This document shows positions 56,629 to 64,000 of a stretch of DNA of 64,000 nucleotides, in pieces. Source of the DNA: Anas platyrhynchos. Taxonomy: Eukaryota > Chordata > Aves > Anseriformes > Anatidae. The notes below the pieces were generated by a model. The model had not been told where the DNA came from. It was given only the letters and a program-made list of their open reading frames with translations, and did not search any database. The position numbers and the translations under genes were made by a program. The first letter of the stretch is position 1; each line of letters begins with the position of its first letter. The stretch is taken from NCBI RefSeq assembly GCF_047663525.1, contig NC_092588.1:104923001-104987000 (forward strand), read 5' to 3'.

Positions 56629-57699
56629 TGTATTGGGTTTATGTGGCAAGGTTTTGGTAGCAGGGGGCTGCAGGGCTGGCTTCTGTGTGAAGAATCCAGA
56701 AGCTGCCCCATGTTAGATAAGAGCTGGTTTCAGCTGGGTCCGAAGGGACCCACCACTGGCTACAGCCAAGCCAGTAAGTGATGTTGTTTGTGCCTCTGTG
56801 TGAGCAGATTTAAGAAAGGAAAAAAACAAACAAACACTGCTGCACAACAGCAGCTGGAAGAGTGAGGAGTGAGAAACAGCCTTGCAGACCCCAAGGTCAG
56901 TGCAGCTGGAGGTGCTCCAGGCAGGCAGCAGCAGTTCCCCTGCGGTCTGTGGAGAGGCGCCTGGTGGAGCAGTGTGTCTCCCTGCAGCCCATGGGTCCCA
57001 CATGGAGCAGATCGCCACTCTGCAGCCCATGGAGGAGCCCCCGGTGGAGCAGGTGGATGCGGCCCAGAGGAGGCTGTGGCCCATGGTGAGCCCCCACAGG
57101 AGCAGCCCCAGGCTGGAGCTGCAGCCCATGGAGAGGAGCCCACGTAGGAGCAGGGTGTCTGGGGGGAGCTGCCACCTGTGGGAGACCCATGCTGGAGCAG
57201 TTTGCTCCTGACGGATGGGCCCCATGGTATTGAGCCATATTGGAGCAGTTCTTGAAGAGCTGCTGCCTGTGGGAAGCCTATGCAGGATCATTTTGGGAAG
57301 GACAGCATCCTGTGAGAGGGACCCAATGTGGAGCAGGGACCGAGTGACTATGAAGGAGTGGCAGAGACAAAGCATTAGGGACTGACCATAGTTCCTATTC
57401 CCCATTCCCCTGTGCTGCTTGGGGGGAGGAGGTAAAAGAGGGAGGATATGGAAGAAAGGTGTTTTTTAGTTTGCTTTTTTGGTTTAGTTTCTCACCGCTC
57501 TAGCTTGTTAGTAACAGGTAATCAGTTTCTCTAATCATGTGCTGATTCTGTTTTGCCATGACAATAATTGTTGAGTGATCTCCCTGGCCTTATCTCAACT
57601 CTTGAACCCTTTGTATTGTATTTTCTCCCCCTTTCCCTTCAGAAAGTGACAGAGCACTTGTGGCAGAGCTTAGCTACTCAGCTGTGTAAAACCACCACA
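56629..57699 (+). mobile_element. Long solo ERVL-type LTR with internal repeats
   Basis: About 1.07 kb from TGTATTGGGTTTATGTGGCA to GTGTAAAACCACCACA. A GC-rich centre (about 56880-57320) is built from imperfect units around GGAGCAG and CAGCCCATGG. The 3' part contains 'GTTAGTAACAGGTAATCAG', also found in the fragment at 7304-7500. Overlapping open frames on both strands (56713-57405 minus, 56882-57211 plus) are products of this repeat composition. No clear target duplication. Confidence 0.85.
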
Positions 57700-58239
57700 G
57701 CATTTTACAATTTACGGCTGTAGCACACAAGAACAGAGATTTTTAGGGTCTCAGAAAAGGTGAAGTAGCAGAACTATTGTCCAGTTAAGCTTTGTTATTT
57801 CCAGTATCTCCTCGGTGAACTGAAAGTCTCTGGCTGAGCTATAATGCTAGGTTTCACTAGATGGAATCTTGACCACTGTGATACAAATGAAAACACCTTA
57901 CATTGAAAACAGAGCACCAGATTATTTCTGGTTGAACAAAATAATCTGTGAAGCTGTTGTGATGCTTGATGTCCATGTAGAACTCCAGGAGTTTAAAAGG
58001 GTCCGTCTCATAATGGCCATGAATTATTCAGACCCTGGGATTAGTCAGGCATGTAACACAGTATGCCATAAAATTACTTTTCCAAGCTAAAATGGATATT
58101 AGTGATGAATTTGCCTCTAGGATATGTGTTTTCATCAAGAGTTACTGAGAAAGCTGTCTGAATAATCAATCCAGAATTACCACAGCCAAACATACATACA
58201 CTTAATTTTTATGTCAGTGTCCCTAGACAAATAGCAAGG

Positions 58240-58290
58240 CAAAACAAACAAACAAACAAAACAAAACAAAACAAACAAACAAACAAAAAA
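58240..58290. repeat. (AAAC)n/(AAAAC)n simple repeat
   Basis: Mixed AAAC and AAAAC units. Confidence 0.9.
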
Positions 58291-59456
58291 ACACACGAAG
58301 CTTTATTGTTTACAAGCAAGGCTTTGAAAGATGTTCTTTTTGTTTCTCTGCTGACTGTCATAAGGTGAGAAAGTGAGTTTTTCCTTCTCTCTTCTATCAT
58401 ATGCAAATGAATCATTTCACTGGCTTTACACAAGAGTTTCTTACCTGCTTGTTTATTTTCTGCTTACCTCCTCCAACTCTCAAGAACATCACCATCTCTA
58501 TAGCCTTCCCCTATTTGTAGACTTGTCACCACTTTGTCTTCTCACATCAGTTGAAGTGTTTATAGATATTCATCATATTCATCGCGGCGTGTGTATCTGA
58601 ATGAAGAAGTGAGAAGATAGCTGTGAAAGCATATAGATATGTTGCTGAAGTAAGAAATCCTTAAAAGAATAACCTTTGGGGACCTAAGATTGAATCCTTT
58701 CCAATCCAGGCATGGTTTATGGCCCATCAGAAGTTTCCATCAAAGTGTGACCTGGGGTTTCTTAATACAATGTTGCTTGACTGTGATTAATATTCCCAAA
58801 CTGAGTAATGACTGCAGAACAGAAATTGTATTGCAAATCTGTTAGGACACACTTTCTTACTAGATTCTCTACCTGTCTGTGTTAAGTGATTGATTTGATG
58901 GAAAATTAACAGCATCTGTTTTTACCATTTCTGTCTCAGGCTGTGTGTAAAGTTATGCAAAATTAATCTAATAAAAATTAAAAAGATATGTTATTTGAAT
59001 TGCGAGAAAGAATTATTTTTTGTCTTGTGAGGTTTACATTTACTAGCATTTGTTATTCAATGGGTTTATATATCCTGTAAGGTAACATTATGTTTTCCTC
59101 AGCTTTACGTGCATAATGAGATCAAGATCAGGACTTGATTGGAAGAAGTGCTATGACTGTCTGATTTTCTATAACATTGTGTGGATTGTATGCTTAAAAA
59201 TTTGTAAAGGTATTTTTAAAAATAACATTTTTAATAAGATTTTTTTTTTAAGGTAGAAAATATATGCACTGCGAAAGCCACTATTCTAGTTGATAGAAAT
59301 GATATTCAGTGAATGTACAGAAAATATGTTGCTAGTTATTGTAGTAGTACAAATGTGTAGAGGGTGATAACACTTTACCAAATATTTCTTTTCTGATATT
59401 TCTGATACAGAAATGTCTGTCTAATTAGTTTCTTTATTGATAGAGGTGGGATTAAA

Positions 59457-59480
59457 AACAAACAAACAAACAAACAAACC
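59457..59480. repeat. (AAAC)n simple repeat
   Basis: About five to six AAAC units. Confidence 0.9.
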
Positions 59481-60701
59481 TGGAAACTTTTTCCTCTGTG
59501 GCATCAAGGATGACATAATACAAATTCTTGACAATATTAAGCATATGCTCTAGGGAGGTTATTTTCAGTAACAAAACACGTAAAGTTTTTTGGTTTTGTT
59601 TTTTTGTTTGTTTTTTAATTATAATTCATGATGAGTTCTTCACAAAAGCTGGATAATGGGCTTGTAAATCTAGGCATAACAATTATTTCTTTTAATTGTG
59701 GCATTAGTGTTTATAGACTGGTGCAAGAGAATTAGAATAAGCTATTTTATCCTCTGGTAACTTCTGCAAGGCATGCAAAAGATCAAGAAATGCTCTGACC
59801 TGGAACATTCATGGGAATATATTATAATTATCTAAGGATTTAATTTAATTTTTTTCTGAAACTATCGAAATTTTCTTGCAGCTGAGGTAGGTACGAGCAG
59901 CAATTGTTCCTTTTGTTTAAAATAATTGCTCAACTCTCTTTACCCTAAACCACTGAAATGGTAAAATGCTCTGATTTCTCATCCCATAAGAACATGAATA
60001 TAGATACAAAGCTGTACAGCTCCACAGATATTGATGACTAATGTAACAATGCAATGTAGAGAAATACAGGTATGATAGCTGATGCCTTGAGATATGATGA
60101 CATAAGGAGGAGTACAGATGTGGCATGGAAAGAAATGAGACACAGGCGGGCACTGAGGACCCTGTGGGTATAATCAACTCACCAGTAGTCAATGGAGGAA
60201 ATGCAGGCCTGAAGCTGGACAAAAACAGTTTCAGGGGTACCAAAGAAATAAAGTGCAAGCATCTAACATATGTAAAATGCATCATAAATAGTAAATTCCT
60301 ATGTGATGTGAACTTGTGGACCAGTAGAGTAAGAGAAGGGAACAGTATTGTGTTACCAAACATTTTAAAGCAACTCTAAGCAGACTCCACAGTGAGGAAG
60401 AAAAAGCCATCACAATCCAACCATCAGCATCCTCAGCAAAGCAGTTGACATGCTGTCAACTTGTCATGCTCTCCACCTGCTTAGACTGAAGCTATTCTCC
60501 AAAGACTTATGCTCGTGTGCAGGAAGCAGGGAAGGATGGGTTCTGTTATGTTCAGATGGCAGATTTAAGTGACACTAAATAAAAGGGAAAATACTGGGAA
60601 GTGTGTGTATAAAAAGCTGATTATTATTGAGACTTTTTGTGTAACAGCTGTATTGTTTGTTATCTTTTGCATTCATTTTCTCCAATAGTAGCTAGACCTG
60701 C

Positions 60702-60725
60702 AATAATAATAATAATAATAATAAC
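60702..60725. repeat. (AAT)n microsatellite
   Basis: About seven AAT units followed by an impure tail. Confidence 0.9.
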
Positions 60726-63700
60726 AACAGCAATAATAAAAACTTTTATTAGACTGATAAGATTTCAATTACACTAGCAATAAATTATTCTCCTTAAATA
60801 TGAAATGTTTATTTTTTTGCACATAGAAAGATTTTAGATTTTGAGTGTAACGAAATCACACATCATAATGTTTCAATCATATAATTTCCTTTGCCATACC
60901 AGTTACTCCTGGTCTTTTTCATTCTGTAGTGAGTGTATTCCTCATAGAAAAATTCTGTTTTGAGTCTTAAACCCATTGTTCTCCCTAAAATATTAATCAT
61001 GTGTCTCATATTGTATGACTAATTTTGCAGATGGATAACCAGCTATACAGAACAATCTTCCTTGGGGGAGGCAAAGAAACCATTATATATTGACTTCCTG
61101 GTAGCTATCTTTACTTTACCAAGACAAAATGTGTATGGACTGTTTAAATTCAGAAATACCCTTTATCTGCACTTTGAGATAATAAGAGTTTTCTAAGACC
61201 TCTGTTTATCTAATAAGCCAGAAAATTCAAAAAAAGTGAGCCAGATCCATCTATTTTACAGGACTCCCTTAATGCAGTGTTTCCTCTTCCTTCAAGCAAT
61301 ACTACGTATCAGAGGATCTTTTATGTGCTGTGATACTTTTTGTCAGATGGAGAGGAGAGGAGCACCAAGGAACAAACAAAACTCCTCTGGTGTCTTAAGA
61401 CTTTCACTTAGCAGTCTCCTTGGTCATTAGGTAAGATACTGAATGGGAATGTACTAAGCATAGGTGCAAGAATGGTCAGATAAAGTGGAGCTTTATATTC
61501 AATCAGTGGCATTAAAGCTGCTGTGTTAGAACACTGAATTCTCAAAAAAAAAAAAAAAAAGAAAAAAAGTTAGGATAAAAACAGAAGCAGAGACTCGTTT
61601 ATAACCTCACTTATGCCCAGTGAATTAGATGTTGGCTCTAGACACCTCTTCATTTCATCACATATTTATTGTTCCATCTTCTTTACAAATTGATGAATCA
61701 AAAGTAGGTCAGGTGGCTGAGAAAGCTAGCTGCGATACTCTGTACACTCTGATTTACTTAAATTAATCATCTGAACATAGCAAATACACTCAGGCACTCT
61801 TGCATGAAGCAGTTAAAAAAAAGTTATCAGACTAGAGGAGAGGTTATCAGAGGACATACAGAGCAGGAACTCTAAATAAGTCCACTTTGCAGTGCTTTCT
61901 GTCAGGGCTGTTATAGTTGTGAAGATATTCTTTACAAAGCTCCTTTATTTAGCATTTAATTTATGGTCTCTGCTGTGTTTACAGCCACAGTCCACTCAGT
62001 AGCCGTGTTTCCTCCTATTTATGTTGAATAAGTCCTTGCCAACTTCTTTATATTTACTCTTGTGCTAAATATAACCTTGGCTAATGGTACTCTTCCTATA
62101 TAATTTTGAATCATAGAGTTTTCTAGTCTACAAAACCATCAGTGAAGATTTAGATGCATTCAGGTCTCCTGTTTGGGAGTTGTCTGGGGGTGGTTTGAGA
62201 AAAACTGTGATTGATTAGTTTCACTGATATCTTGGTTGACTTTGCAACCTATGAGATTCAGGTTTCAGGTATCTTATTAACTTCATCACTGGTCATATTC
62301 AGGGATGTATACCTGTTTCATTGTGGCACATATCTAATTTTTCCTCTGGGAAAGCCTGTTTCCAAGATTTTCTCCAGTGATCAAAAAACTGTGCCAAAAT
62401 TCTGCCCACAGACACCTTATTCAAGTTCTTCATTGTCCTTACTGTTTTAAACTGTCTTCATAATATGAGAACGTCCGCCATTTTAAACTCACCATTTATT
62501 ATCTACATAGGTATAGAAAAATGGTTGTTTTCTTTGCTGATGTGGAGAAGAATGATAGAAGAAAAAATCAACTGTTAGAGCTATGTAAAAATGAATAAAG
62601 GTTGTTGAATACTAGTATGACTAATATGATAATTTTAGCATGATTAATTCATTTTAATAGTCCTCACTTTCACTGTTGTGCCACGTCCAAATCCATAATG
62701 AGCCGCTGCCAAGCCCAAAGACTCAGATCAACAAAGCACAGCTCCCTCTATTTAAAGAGCCTCTCTTAAGGCTATACCTTCTCTTTTGTGCTGCATCTTC
62801 TGGCCTGGTCAAGTGGGGCAACAGTCTGAATTTGATTATTCTGCGACCCTTTTTCATGTTCTTCAGTGATCCAATAGTTCCACAAATCTCTATTGACCAC
62901 TCAAAAAGAAAACAATATGTAGTACTTTGTGTAATGAAAGAGATGAGGTTCTGAGAACATTATTGGGAATACTTTTACGGTGTGCTGACACTAGAATGAA
63001 TTTGCTCGCCTAGGAAGAAAATAATAATAAAAAAATAGGACAGCTGATTATATTTTAGTTCAGCTGTACATATTTTAAATTACATCACAATACTGGTATG
63101 AACAAAGTTGATGAGGTGGTGTTTAGTCCTTCAGATATTTTTGGTGTTTGTAACTATCACAGCAAGATGTGTACTGTTTGTGGTGACTCAAATACCCCTG
63201 TAAGAATACCACTTCAGCCTTATGCATCCTTGCCTTTAGATAATTTCTGCATTTTCTTGCTCAATATATAGCTACAAAATACATGTTAATGAATCTGAAT
63301 ATGAATATGAATCATGAATATGGATAATATCAGGAAGTGTTTGATTACTGCTTCTTCACTGCTGACATGAGGGAAATCTCTGTACTATGCAGAAGCACAT
63401 ACATTTTTCTAGATGAAATCCAGCATGGCTGCTGGAGCTCTGTAGGTTTCCAATAAACAAACCAAATTACATTTAAAATCACCTAGCACGTATTGAGGTT
63501 CACAAAAACAAAGAGAAAGAGATGAGGTTTTGACCTGATTGCCACCAACACAACAACTTGCACAAGCTGTGCAGTTAGCAAGCCATCTGTTGACATTACT
63601 GTACTGAACATGAGCAGCTAAAAATGTAATTATAAGGGGGAGTGATGACAGCTTTTTATTCAATGTATATCCACCAAATGTGTAATTGTGAGGCTAACGT

Positions 63701-64000
63701 ATTTCACTTTTTTTTTCTCCACAATGGAGACCAACTAACCCTTTTGCTTTCTGGAAAGGCAAGCTGTCATTTCAAGAAATAGCCACAAGTTGCTTAGCTG
63801 CAGCTCAATGGGATCCCATGGGAAGGGAGCAGACCTGGCTGTGGCCTCCCCACAGAGATGCCCAGCAGTGAGCCATGGGTCACCATCAGGGCCACCCTCA
63901 TCTCCATCCTCTCAGCCTTGGCCCTGAGTTCTGGGATCCACATGACCAGGAGCAGGGAAGATGCTGCCTGTGGCCTGACGCGATGGTTGAAGGATAGGAA

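Larger units (their letters stand above)
57700..64000. other. AT-rich intergenic DNA, no gene seen
   Basis: No recognisable exon, gene or TE. Contains (AAAC)n runs at about 58240-58290 and 59457-59480, an (AAT)n run near 60702-60725 and an A-run near 61543-61560. The final ~220 bases (63780-64000) become GC-richer and were not identified. Confidence 0.5.

Noticed and set aside
56713-57405. 230-codon minus-strand frame and overlapping plus frames
   Set aside because: They lie inside a solo LTR built of imperfect GC-rich repeats; open frames arise from the repeats.

Overview
The window is bird nuclear DNA. The evidence is a dense scatter of CR1 LINE fragments, several with the CR1-type 3' terminal octamer repeat (ATTCTATG/ATTCTGTG class), plus avian ERVL-style solo LTRs and ordinary vertebrate splice sites. 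The young CR1 copies resemble the type I associate with waterfowl, but I cannot fix the species from sequence alone. No bacterial-type genes, rRNA, tRNA or CRISPR array were seen.

The core (about 7.0-41.4 kb) is a head-to-tail tandem array of a CCDC81-like gene family, every copy on the minus strand. Two copies look complete. Gene A has 13 coding exons within 10990-19477 and about 750 codons; gene B lies within 26866-35784 and has about 795 codons. In both, every exon joins the next in a consistent phase with GT/AG borders. Exons 1-3 and exon 4 encode two HU/IHF-fold domains typical of CCDC81. Exon 6 is a perfectly in-frame array of 15-residue repeats (9 in A, 12 in B). Later exons encode charged, low-complexity and coiled-coil-like sequence. 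Genes A and B sit in a recent duplication of about 11.5 kb (10735-22035 and 26604-38342). Around them lie older relics: a 5' fragment with first exon and promoter (6956-8348), two copies of a divergent 'type 2' exon-4 relic (near 21.1-21.3 and 37.4-37.6 kb), and a chimeric, internally deleted pseudogene C (39244-41052). A spacer of about 0.9 kb recurs between units, so the array probably grew by unequal crossing over.

Layout: 0-6.9 kb is AT-rich DNA with CR1 fragments (one with a 5' inversion) and one ERVL-type LTR. From 7.0 to 10.4 kb a truncated CCDC81-like 5' end is broken up by LTR pieces, a CR1 and an ERV integrase/envelope relic. From 10.4 to 22 kb is unit A. From 22 to 26.6 kb are an old CR1, a long CR1 ORF2 copy on the minus strand and an internally deleted CR1 with its 5' UTR and ORF1 start on the plus strand. 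From 26.6 to 38.3 kb is unit B. From 38.3 to 41.4 kb are a nested CR1 and pseudogene C. From 41.4 to 64 kb is AT-rich, gene-poor DNA with a solo LTR carrying a clean 5-bp target duplication (42144-42828), a long solo LTR (56629-57699), two CR1 fragments and simple repeats.

The strongest candidate for new biology is the CCDC81-like array: intact recent duplicates, a length-variable repeat exon, a tight cluster of differences in one exon, a conserved CRE-bearing promoter and mosaic pseudogenes. All exon models come from reading splice signals and phase by eye; none has transcript support here.
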